Translations under genes and position numbers: made by a program
The notes under the pieces: generated by a model
Seen by the model: only the letters and a program-made list of their open reading frames with translations
What the model was told of the DNA's origin: nothing
Databases searched by the model: none
NCBI GenBank assembly: GCA_900543095.1
Contig: UQQD01000003.1
Coordinates: 42,513 to 106,512 of the forward strand
Length of the DNA stretch: 64,000 nt
Source: an uncultured Ruminococcus sp.
Lineage (GTDB): Bacteria; Bacillota; Clostridia; Oscillospirales; Acutalibacteraceae
Direction of reading: 5' to 3'
In this document: positions 51,001 to 59,363 of the stretch, in pieces
How positions within the stretch are numbered: the stretch's first letter is position 1
How the letters are laid out: each line of letters begins with the position of its first letter

Positions 51001-51074
51001 TTCGGCAGTTAATCAGGCGTTTATGTATTTTACTGTGAACTGCGGAATATTAGTATTATGAAAGGAATTTTGCT

Positions 51075-51773
51075 ATGGATAGGAATAAAGACTTTCAGAA
51101 TGATGACCTTGACAGCATCAGCGGTAAAAAGGATTATGATATTGATAATTTTGACGTTGACGGTGAATCAGGCAGGGACGAATACTTTATGAATCACTCG
51201 GACATAAATAATGATGCAGACAGTGAGTCTGACGATTACGGAGATGATTTTGATTCTCAGACGGGAGAAAACAATAACGCCGATCAAAATGATGATTACT
51301 ATGATATGGACTATGACGAATATGGCGGCTATTCGGATACAAAGAAGGGTTCGGGTCATAATGCTTATTCATCAAAGGGGAATTCAAAAAATAAAAACTC
51401 CAAAAAGAAAAAAAGCAACAAAAACAAAATTGCCGCAATATCATTTGTTTCTCTTGCGGTCGTATGTATAATAATTGCGGTTGTACTTGTGCTTACTCAG
51501 TGTACAGGTACATCGGACGGCAACAAGGCAACAACGTCGGCATCGACAAAGGCGAGTACGGCAGTTACAACAACCGTTCAGACAACTCCGCCCAAACAGA
51601 CGGAAGCTCCGACTCAGGCTCCCACAGAGAGGCCGACCGATCCGCCTACTCAGCCAGCCACCGAACAGGTCGTAACGGACGCTCCGACCGAGCCGCCTAC
51701 TCAGGCTCCCACTCAGCAGCCGCAGACAGAGGCTGCTACAGAGGAAACTCCCGAAACGACGGTTGTCGAATAA
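51075..51773 (+). CDS. Membrane-anchored protein with acidic N-terminus and Pro/Thr-rich exterior
   Basis: 232 residues, GAAAGGA before the ATG. Residues 1-95 are Asp/Asn/Ser-rich and presumably disordered. A Lys-rich stretch (NSKKKKSNKNK) precedes one membrane helix (AISFVSLAVVCIIIAVVLVL, about 124-143). The rest is Thr/Pro/Gln/Glu low complexity (PTQAPTERPTDPPTQPATEQ) that looks like a wall-spanning or glycosylated stalk. No domain at either end. Function unknown. Confidence 0.7.
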   Translation: MDRNKDFQNDDLDSISGKKDYDIDNFDVDGESGRDEYFMNHSDINNDADSESDDYGDDFDSQTGENNNADQNDDYYDMDYDEYGGYSDTKKGSGHNAYSSKGNSKNKNSKKKKSNKNKIAAISFVSLAVVCIIIAVVLVLTQCTGTSDGNKATTSASTKASTAVTTTVQTTPPKQTEAPTQAPTERPTDPPTQPATEQVVTDAPTEPPTQAPTQQPQTEAATEETPETTVVE

Positions 51774-51803
51774 TTAAAGTATTGAAAAGAGGAATTGACA
51801 GAA

Positions 51804-52628
51804 ATGGGTTGTGACCACGATTGTTCAAATTGCAGTTCAGACTGCAAAGACAGAACCCCGGAAGATATGCACGAAAAATTGAATCAATACAGCTCCGTAA
51901 AAAAGGTAATCGGCGTTGTATCCGGCAAAGGCGGCGTAGGCAAAAGTCTTGTTACTTCAATGCTTGCGGTTACATTTAACAGAATGGGCAAAAGCGTTGC
52001 AGTGCTTGACGCCGACATTACAGGTCCGTCTATCCCAAAGGCGTTCGGTATATATCAGCGCTGTATGGGCAGCGAACTCGGAATTCTTCCTGCGGTTACC
52101 GAAACGGGAATAAAGCTGATGTCGATAAACCTTTTGCTGAAAAACGAAACCGACCCCGTTGTATGGCGTTCGCCTATGATAACAGGTACGGTAAAGCAGT
52201 TTTGGACCGATGTGGTATGGGAGGACGTTGACTATATGTTCGTTGATATGCCTCCCGGAACGGGTGACGTTCCGCTTACGGTATTCCAAAGTCTGCCGCT
52301 TGACGGAATAATCGTCGTTGCTTCGCCTCAGGAGCTTGTTTCAATGATCGTTGAAAAGGCTGTGAGAATGGCAGAAATGATGAAGGTTCCCGTCTTGGGG
52401 CTTGTTGAAAATATGAGCTATTTTGTCTGTCCCGACTGCGGAAAGAAGCTTTCTGTGTTCGGCGAAAGTCACATAGACAAAATTGCCGAACGCTACAACA
52501 CAAGGGTGCTTGCAAGGCTTCCGATAGATCCCGATCTTGCCAAAAATGTTGATAACGGCAAGGCAGAGGCATTTGAGGGCGGTTACCTTGACGAGGCAGC
52601 CGAAGAAATTGAAAAAATACTCAGCTGA
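51804..52628 (+). CDS. Mrp/NBP35 family P-loop ATPase, Fe-S carrier
   Basis: 274 residues from ATG 51804 (AGAGGA about 10 bases upstream). A Cys-rich start (CDHDCSNCSSDCKD) recalls the N-terminal cluster site of NBP35. The deviant Walker A SGKGGVGKS lies at about 43-51. Then come DADITGPSIPKAFG, DMPPGTGDVPLT and the C-terminal CxxC in YFVCPDCGKKLS that bridges the homodimer through a [4Fe-4S] cluster. It carries clusters to apo-proteins in the cytoplasm, useful for Rnf, LeuC and the dehydratase here. Confidence 0.92.
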   Translation: MGCDHDCSNCSSDCKDRTPEDMHEKLNQYSSVKKVIGVVSGKGGVGKSLVTSMLAVTFNRMGKSVAVLDADITGPSIPKAFGIYQRCMGSELGILPAVTETGIKLMSINLLLKNETDPVVWRSPMITGTVKQFWTDVVWEDVDYMFVDMPPGTGDVPLTVFQSLPLDGIIVVASPQELVSMIVEKAVRMAEMMKVPVLGLVENMSYFVCPDCGKKLSVFGESHIDKIAERYNTRVLARLPIDPDLAKNVDNGKAEAFEGGYLDEAAEEIEKILS

Positions 52629-52643
52629 TTTAACAAAAAAATA

Positions 52644-52677
52644 CCTCCCTGTGACAAGGGGCGTAAGCAAAAGGAGG
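52644..52677 (+). promoter_or_regulatory. Possible ribosome-site-masking hairpin
   Basis: CCTCC (52644-52648) can pair with the GGAGG (52673-52677) that serves the gene at 52685; loop 24 bases. Only five pairs, so weak. Confidence 0.3.
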
Positions 52678-52684
52678 ATACATA

Positions 52685-53839
52685 ATGAAATGTTATAATT
52701 GCGGAGAGGATTTTGAAGGCAAATTCTGTCCTAACTGCGGAACACCGGCATCCGCCCAACCGACACAACAGGAGCAGCCTGCCCAACCTGAACCATCGGC
52801 ACAGCCTGTTCAACAGGAACCGTTGGCTCAGCCGGAACAACCGATTCAGACAGAGCAGCCGTTCCAGTCCGAACAATATGCAGGACAGCCATATCAGAAT
52901 AACTGCGAACAACAGGTTGCCGGTCAGCCAAACCAAGGTTATCAAAACCAACAATTTACAAATCAGCCAAACCCCGGATACACGGGTCAGCAATTTACAA
53001 ATCAACCAAACCAAGGCTATAACGGTCAGCAATTTACAAATCAACCGACAAACGGTGTTGCACCAAACGGCAAAAAGCCTATGAGCACAGGCAAAGTACT
53101 GGGACTTGTTTTCGGCATAGTCGGCGGAGTGTTGGTTCTGCTTGCTATTTTGTTTATAGTTATCTTTTCGGCCGCCTGCAATAAATTGAAACAGAATGAC
53201 ACTGTTAACAGAGCCGTTTCAGCCCTTGGAAGCAGCATTGATAAATATGAAAGCATATTCAAGGACGATTTCAGAAGTTATATTAATGATTATTCAAGCA
53301 TATTCTATTCAGACCAAGATGAATTTGACGCTGCCTCGGGATTATATTACAAAAGAACCGCTGACGGAATTGTGATTGAGGGTTATGAATATGAATACGA
53401 TTACACAGCTTCGGCAGTAAAGGAAAGAGTCAATATTAACATTCCGGAACAAATTGACGGAACAGACGTTGTTAGAATTGCAGAAATGTATTTTTATATT
53501 CCGGACCACTACGATACATATGTTACCGTTACGATTCCCGGCACAGTTGAGAGAATAGACGATTATTCTTTTGCGTTTTCCTCAAAATTAAACGAGGTTA
53601 TTATTGAGGACGGCGTGGAAGAAATCGGCGAAAATGCATTTTTTGACAACAAAAATCTTATGAAAGTTTATGTTCCCGCTTCTGTAACCGAAATGGATGA
53701 CTGCGGACTCGGCATCTGTTATGATTCTGATGATATGATCGACGAGATTACCGTGAAAAACTTTGTAATGACAGGAGAAAAGGGTTCCGCCGCAGAAAGG
53801 TACTGCAAGGAAAACAAACTTACATTTGAAGTCAGATAA
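52685..53839 (+). CDS. Zinc-ribbon membrane protein with Q/P-rich repeats and LRR_5-like C-terminus
   Basis: 384 residues. An N-terminal zinc ribbon (CYNCGEDFEGKFCPNCG, Cys 3, 6, 15, 18) leads into about 110 residues rich in Gln, Pro and Asn, including three copies of a 13-residue unit (GYxxQQFTNQPN). A membrane helix lies at about 138-165 (VLGLVFGIVGGVLVLLAILF). The extracellular C-terminal region (about 240-384) contains BspA/LRR_5-like repeats (VTIPGTVERIDDYSFAFSSK, NKNLMKVYVPASVTEMDD). The zinc ribbon would be cytoplasmic. This sort of chimera is common in gut Clostridia; its role is unknown. Confidence 0.75.
   Translation: MKCYNCGEDFEGKFCPNCGTPASAQPTQQEQPAQPEPSAQPVQQEPLAQPEQPIQTEQPFQSEQYAGQPYQNNCEQQVAGQPNQGYQNQQFTNQPNPGYTGQQFTNQPNQGYNGQQFTNQPTNGVAPNGKKPMSTGKVLGLVFGIVGGVLVLLAILFIVIFSAACNKLKQNDTVNRAVSALGSSIDKYESIFKDDFRSYINDYSSIFYSDQDEFDAASGLYYKRTADGIVIEGYEYEYDYTASAVKERVNINIPEQIDGTDVVRIAEMYFYIPDHYDTYVTVTIPGTVERIDDYSFAFSSKLNEVIIEDGVEEIGENAFFDNKNLMKVYVPASVTEMDDCGLGICYDSDDMIDEITVKNFVMTGEKGSAAERYCKENKLTFEVR
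52937..53053 (+). repeat. Three tandem 39-bp units in the zinc-ribbon protein gene
   Basis: Units start at 52937, 52976 and 53015; each contains the core CAATTTACAAATCA and encodes 13 residues. Confidence 0.9.
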
Positions 53840-53860
53840 AGAATTTTATGTATATTATTA

Positions 53861-53899
53861 GGGCTGTCGCAGTGATTGCGGCAGCCCATTTTTATTGAC
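53861..53899 (+). terminator. Terminator of the zinc-ribbon protein gene
   Basis: GGGCTGTCGCA / TGCGGCAGCCC stem followed by ATTTTTATTG. Confidence 0.88.
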
Positions 53900-53910
53900 G
53901 TGTTTTATTG

Positions 53911-54474
53911 TCAGAAGTTGATAACGCCGAGATGTTCAAGCAGTATTTTTATACCCATCAGAACAAGTACAATTCCGCCTGCAAGCTCAGCCTTGGATTT
54001 GAATTTTGCACCGAAAACGTTGCCAACCTTAATTCCGATTACCGAAAGAACAAATGTTGTTGTACCGATGATTGCGATTGCGGGAACTATCTGAACGTCC
54101 AAAAACGCAAATGTAACGCCGACCGCAAGTGCGTCGATGCTTGTTGCCACGGCAAGAAGCAGCATGGATTTGACCGAAAACGAATCGTTTACTTCATCGG
54201 ATTTATCAAAGGATTCCTTTATCATATTTGCGCCGATAAGCACAAGCAGACCAAAGGCTATCCAGTGGTCAACGCTTGTTATGAGCCATTCAAACTGCTT
54301 GCCCAAAAGATAGCCCAAAAGCGGCATAAGCGCCTGAAAACCGCCGAAGTATACCCCCACAAGCAGCATATGCTTTGGCTTTAGCTTTTGCACCGAAAGA
54401 CCTTTGCAGATTGATACCGCAAAGGCGTCCATAGAAAGTCCGACCGCAATTATAAAAAGTTCTAATATGTTCAT
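53911..54474 (-). CDS. mntP: MntP family manganese efflux pump
   Basis: 187 residues, six membrane segments in two inverted halves. Conserved Asp residues sit in the helices: LSMDAFAVSICKGL (Asp about 16) in the first half and ATSIDALAVGVTFA in the second, the pattern of MntP. It exports Mn(II) to avoid toxicity. Last gene of the minus-strand run Crp/Fnr-azlC-azlD-mntP, 21 bases after azlD. No yybP-ykoY (Mn) riboswitch was recognised in front of it. Confidence 0.9.
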   Translation of the reverse strand: MNILELFIIAVGLSMDAFAVSICKGLSVQKLKPKHMLLVGVYFGGFQALMPLLGYLLGKQFEWLITSVDHWIAFGLLVLIGANMIKESFDKSDEVNDSFSVKSMLLLAVATSIDALAVGVTFAFLDVQIVPAIAIIGTTTFVLSVIGIKVGNVFGAKFKSKAELAGGIVLVLMGIKILLEHLGVINF

Positions 54475-54495
54475 AAGCTCCTCCTGATTAAACCG

Positions 54496-54828
54496 TTATA
54501 CAAAAACAAACTGAACAAGCAGCATATATAATATTACTCCGCCGAAAACGCTCAGCAGTGTGTTTCGCCGCCAAACGTGGATTCCGACCGAAAAAGCTGC
54601 CGCAATAAGCTCCGGAATACCGTAAGGAGCGGCAAACACATTGACTCCCTTGAAACAATAGACGACTAACATTCCGATTAATGCATATGGCAGAACCGTA
54701 CCTAAATATGTTACTACTTTGGGTCTTTTGCGGCCCTCGGGAAATAAAATGAACGGTGAAAATCTCAAAAACGCAGTGACAACCGCCATAACAAGCACGA
54801 TGAGCAGGGAATGTATGTTATCAATCAT
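54496..54828 (-). CDS. azlD: AzlD family branched-chain amino acid exporter subunit
   Basis: 110 residues with about four hydrophobic segments (LLIVLVMAVVTAFLRFSPFI at the start, FGGVILYMLLVQFVFV at the end). Small partner of AzlC; its start overlaps the azlC end by eight bases, giving translational coupling. AzlCD exports branched-chain amino acids or analogues in Bacillus. Confidence 0.85.
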   Translation of the reverse strand: MIDNIHSLLIVLVMAVVTAFLRFSPFILFPEGRKRPKVVTYLGTVLPYALIGMLVVYCFKGVNVFAAPYGIPELIAAAFSVGIHVWRRNTLLSVFGGVILYMLLVQFVFV

Positions 54829-55561
54829 TATCCGTCACCTCTGTTTCTGCGGCACTGTCGGGGCCCTGAGTTTTGCTGTCGGTTTTTTCAAGGCGTTTTC
54901 TGAATATCACAAGCTCAACGGCAATAAGCACCATTGACGGAATGATAAAATACTGCGAACCGAAAACAAAAAGACATACGGCAGTTGTGACTATTCCCAA
55001 TATTGCGGGCAGGTGCTGTTTTTGGTCGAGCCATTGTTCAACAAAAATAACTATGAACAGCGCAGTCATTGCAAAGTCGATTCCCGTACTGTCAAACGGT
55101 ATTACCATTCCCGCTATTGCACCCACGGTACAGCCGATTATCCAGTATATCTGGTCGAGCAGGGTGAGAAAGAAATAATATTTGCCCGAATTTATTGTTT
55201 CGTCAAGCTGTGCCGAGCATACGATTGAATATGTTTCGTCCGTAAGCCCGAATATTAGGTACGGCTTAATTTTGCCTGTGTTTTTGTATTTGTCAAGAAG
55301 TGAAAATCCGTAAAAAAAGTGGCGTGCGTTGATTATGAGCGTCATAAACGCCGTTGTCAGAAGTGATGCGCCGCCGCTGAGCAAATCTACCGCCGCATAC
55401 TGACCTGCGCCCGCATAGATAGTAATGCTCATAAGTATTGCCCACCAAAAGCTGTAGCCTTTGCTTTGCAGCAGAACGCCAAATCCTATTCCGAGCGCAA
55501 GATAACCTGCCATTATGGGCAGGCTGTCTTTGAACGCTTTTTTAAAAGTCCGTTTTGTCAT
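54821..55561 (-). CDS. azlC: AzlC family branched-chain amino acid exporter
   Basis: 246 residues. Conserved AzlC text: LPIMAGYLALGIGFGVLL, MSITIYAGAGQYAAVDLL, INARHFFYGFSLLDKY and LTDETYSIV. Five or more membrane helices and a Lys/Asp-rich cytoplasmic tail. With AzlD it forms the exporter. Ten bases downstream of the Crp/Fnr-type regulator, which probably controls it. Confidence 0.9.
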   Translation of the reverse strand: MTKRTFKKAFKDSLPIMAGYLALGIGFGVLLQSKGYSFWWAILMSITIYAGAGQYAAVDLLSGGASLLTTAFMTLIINARHFFYGFSLLDKYKNTGKIKPYLIFGLTDETYSIVCSAQLDETINSGKYYFFLTLLDQIYWIIGCTVGAIAGMVIPFDSTGIDFAMTALFIVIFVEQWLDQKQHLPAILGIVTTAVCLFVFGSQYFIIPSMVLIAVELVIFRKRLEKTDSKTQGPDSAAETEVTDND

Positions 55562-55571
55562 AACTGTTCCT

Positions 55572-56276
55572 CTAATATTTAAAGCTCTTTGTATTCAGAA
55601 TTTTAAAATGATTTTTGTTGAAGTCGATGATTTTTTCCTGTTTCAACTCGCTTAGCGACCGTGAAAGCGAGGCGCGGTCCACAGCAAGATAGTTTGCAAG
55701 CTCTTCTCTTGAAAACGGGAGAATTAGGTCATATGAATGTTCCTTTTCGCAGGATATTCTCAAAAAGCTGAGAATTTTGTCCTTGATTGTTCGCTGTGAA
55801 AGGCAGGCGATGTGTTCGGATATGTCAATGAATATCTGCCTTTCTGCGGCGAGCATATTTACAAGAATTTTATGTTGAATCACAGCAAGTCTTTCGTCGG
55901 TTATAAAAAGCTTTTCGGGGTTTATCAGCATTGCTTCGGCATCTGATTTGGCATATATCTCAATGACCGAATTGTAGTAGTCAAACATTGTATAGATGGT
56001 TCCGCCCGTTTCTCCGCTTTGCAGATATTTAAGCACCGTGCGGTTTCCGCCGTAGTCAATACTGTATATACAAAGCCTGCCGGTGAGAGATAGGCAAATC
56101 ATATGCTGTATATTGCCCGTGATACGGTAGGTTTGTCCCTCGGTAAGCGTCATATGTATCGGTTTGGCAAACTGAATAAACATAAAGATTTCTTCTTCGC
56201 TCAGTCCCGATAACAATATATTGTTTTGAAGTATGCTGCTGTGTCTGTCGTCAAATTCGTTAAAAAACTTTCTCAT
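55572..56276 (-). CDS. Crp/Fnr family transcriptional regulator
   Basis: 234 residues. N-terminal cyclic-nucleotide-binding beta-roll (about 25-130; TLTEGQTYRITG, LQSGETGGTIYTMFD), long dimer helix, and C-terminal HTH with SREELANYLAVDRASLSRSL (about 178-197). No Cys cluster for an Fnr-type Fe-S sensor is visible, so it is not an oxygen sensor of the Fnr kind; the ligand is unknown. AGAGGAAC precedes the ATG. Heads the operon with azlCD and mntP. Confidence 0.9.
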   Translation of the reverse strand: MRKFFNEFDDRHSSILQNNILLSGLSEEEIFMFIQFAKPIHMTLTEGQTYRITGNIQHMICLSLTGRLCIYSIDYGGNRTVLKYLQSGETGGTIYTMFDYYNSVIEIYAKSDAEAMLINPEKLFITDERLAVIQHKILVNMLAAERQIFIDISEHIACLSQRTIKDKILSFLRISCEKEHSYDLILPFSREELANYLAVDRASLSRSLSELKQEKIIDFNKNHFKILNTKSFKY

Positions 56277-56314
56277 TATGTTCCTCTTGTCCGAAGATTA
56301 TGTTAGCGTAAACT

Positions 56315-56342
56315 ATTATAACACTGTTTTTTGCAAATGCAA
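56315..56342 (-). promoter_or_regulatory. Promoter and possible operator of the Crp/Fnr-azlCD-mntP operon
   Basis: Minus strand: TTGCAT (56337-56342), 16-base spacer, TATAAT (56315-56320). The -35 overlaps the palindrome TTGCA-TT-TGCAA, and an outer repeat ACTGTT..AACAGT spans the spacer. Probable binding site for an autoregulator. Confidence 0.6.
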
Positions 56343-56454
56343 CAGTTTTGTTGTCATCATTTTTATTTAGTACAAATTCTGCAATTTGATGAATTTGGCG
56401 AAATATAGTCGAATTTCACAAAAACGACACTGTTTTATTTAATATAATGCCATA

Positions 56455-56483
56455 TTGGTTATATTCTCAAAATGTAGTATAAT
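56455..56483 (+). promoter_or_regulatory. Putative rnf operon promoter
   Basis: TTGGTT (56455-56460), 17-base spacer, consensus TATAAT (56478-56483); leader about 100 bases. The -35 is weak, which suggests activation. The rest of the 56343-56454 DNA is AT-rich with no recognised element. Confidence 0.5.
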
Positions 56484-56590
56484 AAATTAATATGTATAAA
56501 ATATTGAAGAAACGGCGTTATACTCCTTGTAAACAAAGCAGGGCGTTGCTTCAATTTAAATACAGCTTCAAATTTGGTTGGAGGGAAATT

Positions 56591-57913
56591 ATGAGACTGC
56601 ATGGTATCAAAGTGCCGCACAAAAAGAACACGGCTGAGTGCGTGTCGGTGCGCCTGCCTGTTCCCGAAACGGTAACGATTCCGATGGCTATGCACATCGG
56701 ACGCCCTGCTTCGGTTTTGGTAAAACGGGGCGACAGCGTAAAGGTCGGTCAGCTTATCGGCGAGGCGGACGGATTTATATCTGCTCCCGTTCATTCGAGC
56801 GTGTCGGGTACAGTGAAAAAAATTGACGAAAGAACAGCGTCGGACGGCTCAAAAATAACCGCTGTTGTTGTGGAAACCGACGGACTTCAGGAAATCAGCG
56901 AGGAGGTCAAAAAGCCCGAGGTTAATGACTTTGACAGCTTTATAAGTGCGGTAAAGAAAAGCGGAATCGTCGGACTCGGCGGCGCAGGCTTTCCGACGTT
57001 TGTAAAGCTGGGCGTAAAGGAGCTTTCAAAGGTAGACGAAATAGTTATCAATTCAGCTGAGTGCGAGCCCTACATAACTTCCGATACAAGGACTATGCTT
57101 GAAAAAACGGAGTATATTTCAAAAGGCATTGACGCACTGCAAAAATATATGCAGGCAAAGCGAATTATTATCGGTATTGAAAACAACAAAAAGGAATGTA
57201 CCGAAAAGATGCAAAAACTTGCCGCAGAAAAAACAGGCGTTGAGGTGTGCGTCCTGCCGTCTGTTTATCCGCAGGGCGGCGAAAAGGTGTTGGTGTACAA
57301 CACTACCAAAAAAATCGTTCCTCAGGGCGGACTTCCGCTTGATGTGGGCGTTATCGTAATAAACTGCACCACGCTTTCGGAAATAGCAAAGTACCTTGAA
57401 ACAGGTATGCCGCTTGTTGAAAAGTGCGTAACCGTTGACGGCTCTGCGGTAAAAGAGCCGAAAAACGTTATTGCCCCTATAGGAACTCCGCTTTCGGCAC
57501 TGCTTGAATTTTGTTCGGGCTTTAAATCCGAACCTGCAAAGGTGCTTTATGGCGGACCGATGATGGGCATAGCCGTTCCGTCGCTTGACGAACCTGTACT
57601 GAAAAACACAAACGCAGTTATCGCTATGGACGCAAACGAGGCAAAGCCTCCAAAAACAACCCCTTGCATAAACTGCGGAAGCTGTATAATGCATTGTCCG
57701 CTGAGGCTTGACCCCAGAGAGATTGCAAGGGCTTATAAACGTGACTCGGCTGAGGATCTTAAAGTACTTTGTGTTGACATCTGTATGGAGTGCGGCTGCT
57801 GTGCTTATGTCTGTCCGGCAAAAAGACCGCTTGTGCAAACCAACAAGCTTGCAAAAGCAAAACTGCGTGAATATCTGAATGCAAAAAAGGCAGAAGAGGA
57901 GGGCGAAAAATGA
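56591..57913 (+). CDS. rnfC: RnfC, electron-input subunit of the Rnf complex
   Basis: 440 residues from ATG 56591 (GGAGGGA upstream). The biotinyl-lipoyl-like N-terminus is followed by the NADH/FMN-binding GLGGAGFPTFVKL (about 136-148) and SAECEPYITSD. Two [4Fe-4S] motifs lie near the end: CINCGSCIMHCPLR and CMECGCCAYVCPAKRP. It exchanges electrons with NAD in the peripheral arm. First gene of rnfCDGEAB, the order normal for Clostridia and Acetobacterium. Confidence 0.97.
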   Translation: MRLHGIKVPHKKNTAECVSVRLPVPETVTIPMAMHIGRPASVLVKRGDSVKVGQLIGEADGFISAPVHSSVSGTVKKIDERTASDGSKITAVVVETDGLQEISEEVKKPEVNDFDSFISAVKKSGIVGLGGAGFPTFVKLGVKELSKVDEIVINSAECEPYITSDTRTMLEKTEYISKGIDALQKYMQAKRIIIGIENNKKECTEKMQKLAAEKTGVEVCVLPSVYPQGGEKVLVYNTTKKIVPQGGLPLDVGVIVINCTTLSEIAKYLETGMPLVEKCVTVDGSAVKEPKNVIAPIGTPLSALLEFCSGFKSEPAKVLYGGPMMGIAVPSLDEPVLKNTNAVIAMDANEAKPPKTTPCINCGSCIMHCPLRLDPREIARAYKRDSAEDLKVLCVDICMECGCCAYVCPAKRPLVQTNKLAKAKLREYLNAKKAEEEGEK

Positions 57914-58830
57914 AAAAACTCATTATGACGGTATCGCCGCATTTTTTCTCAAAGACGACCACTCAGAGAATTATGCTTGACGTAATAATAGCCCTTTTTC
58001 CTGCCGTAATAGCCTCGGTAATCAATTTCGGTTTAAGAAGCCTGCTGGTTATTGGCGTATGTGTTGCGGTATGTGTTTTGTCCGAATGGATTTTTGAAAA
58101 GATATGCAAAAAAGAAAGCACAATATCGGACTTGTCGGCAGTGGTAACGGGAATATTGCTTGCGTTTAATCTTCCCGTATCAATACCGCTTTGGCAGGCG
58201 GTTGTAGGCTGTCTTGTTGCAATAGTAATTGTAAAACAGCTTTTCGGTGGAATAGGTCAGAACTTTGCAAACCCTGCAATAGCCGCAAGAATCGTAATGC
58301 TTACGGCGTTTTCCGGAAGTATGACAACCTGGACATTTCCCGATGCGGTTACGGGAGCAACTCCGCTTGCGCTCATCTCAAAGGGCGAGCTTGGTTCCTT
58401 GCCGTCCTACATTGATATGTTTTTGGGACGTCACGGCGGCTGTTTGGGAGAAACCTGTATTCTTGCTCTGCTTTTGGGCGGTATTTATCTGTTGTTCAGA
58501 CGTGTAATAAGCTGGCATACGCCCGTTGCGTTTATCGGTACGGTAGCTGTAATGTCGCTTTTGTGCGGCTATGACGTGCTGTATCAGCTTATGGGCGGCG
58601 GCCTTGTCCTCGGTGCTTTCTTTATGGCTACCGACTATGCCACAACACCTGCCACAAAATGGGGCAAGATAATTTTCGGCGTTGGATGCGGACTTATAAC
58701 CGTGCTTATCAGATTTTGGGGTAACTTTCCCGAAGGCGTATCGTTCTCAATATTGCTTATGAATATTCTCACCCCGTATATCTCAAAGCTGACAAGGCAA
58801 AAGCCTTTGACAGGGGGTGTCGGTAAATGA
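57910..58830 (+). CDS. rnfD: RnfD, membrane subunit with covalent FMN
   Basis: 306 residues, overlapping rnfC by four bases (ATGA). Eight or more membrane helices; FMN attachment Thr in DAVTGATPLAL (about 139-149), matching the S/T-GAT rule. GGIGQNFANPAIAARI is a further family block. Part of the ion-translocating core. Confidence 0.96.
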   Translation: MKKLIMTVSPHFFSKTTTQRIMLDVIIALFPAVIASVINFGLRSLLVIGVCVAVCVLSEWIFEKICKKESTISDLSAVVTGILLAFNLPVSIPLWQAVVGCLVAIVIVKQLFGGIGQNFANPAIAARIVMLTAFSGSMTTWTFPDAVTGATPLALISKGELGSLPSYIDMFLGRHGGCLGETCILALLLGGIYLLFRRVISWHTPVAFIGTVAVMSLLCGYDVLYQLMGGGLVLGAFFMATDYATTPATKWGKIIFGVGCGLITVLIRFWGNFPEGVSFSILLMNILTPYISKLTRQKPLTGGVGK

Positions 58831-59363
58831 AAAAATCAGGTACGGCAAATGAAATCATAAAGCCTATTGCGGTGCTCACCTGCATTTGTCTTGTTGTAAC
58901 GGCGCTGTTGGCGTATGTAAATCTTGTAACCGCCCCGATAATCAGTGAATCGGAAAAAAAATCTGCGGCTCAGGCACGGACAGAGGTGCTGAGCGAAGCT
59001 GACGATTTTGAGCAGCTTGATACGGAGCTTCCCGAGGGCGTAACCGAAGCCTACAAAGCAACAAACGGCGAAGGGTATGTGTTTATGCTTACAACAAAGG
59101 GCTACGGCGGCGATATGAAGCTGATCTGCGGAATAAAATCCGACGGCTCAATCGAGCAGTGCAAAACGCTTTCTCACAATGAAACGAGTGGACTCGGCTC
59201 AAAGACTGCCGAAGATCCGTACAGGACGCAGTATAACGGCAAAACTGACGACACATATACTCAGGTAGACGCAATAACGGGCGCAACTATTTCTTCAAAC
59301 GCATATCAAAAGGCAATAAAAAATGCGTTTGAAGCATATGCCTTAGTAAAGGAGGCGAAGTGA
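58827..59363 (+). CDS. rnfG: RnfG, extracytoplasmic subunit with covalent FMN
   Basis: 178 residues, four-base overlap with rnfD. One N-terminal helix (IAVLTCICLVVTALLAYVNLV) and an external FMN-binding domain with the attachment Thr in DAITGATISSNAY (about 150-162). GYGGDMKLICGI and HNETSGLGSK are conserved. FMN transfer needs an ApbE-type flavin transferase, which is not in the window. Confidence 0.96.
   Translation: MKKSGTANEIIKPIAVLTCICLVVTALLAYVNLVTAPIISESEKKSAAQARTEVLSEADDFEQLDTELPEGVTEAYKATNGEGYVFMLTTKGYGGDMKLICGIKSDGSIEQCKTLSHNETSGLGSKTAEDPYRTQYNGKTDDTYTQVDAITGATISSNAYQKAIKNAFEAYALVKEAK

Noticed and set aside
53900..54500. Mn-sensing yybP-ykoY riboswitch for mntP
   Set aside because: mntP follows azlD by 21 bases, leaving no room for the element, and none is visible upstream of the operon.
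57119..57838. 239-residue minus-strand frame inside rnfC
   Set aside because: Shadow of the Fe-S cluster region; Cys-rich only because of the complementary strand.
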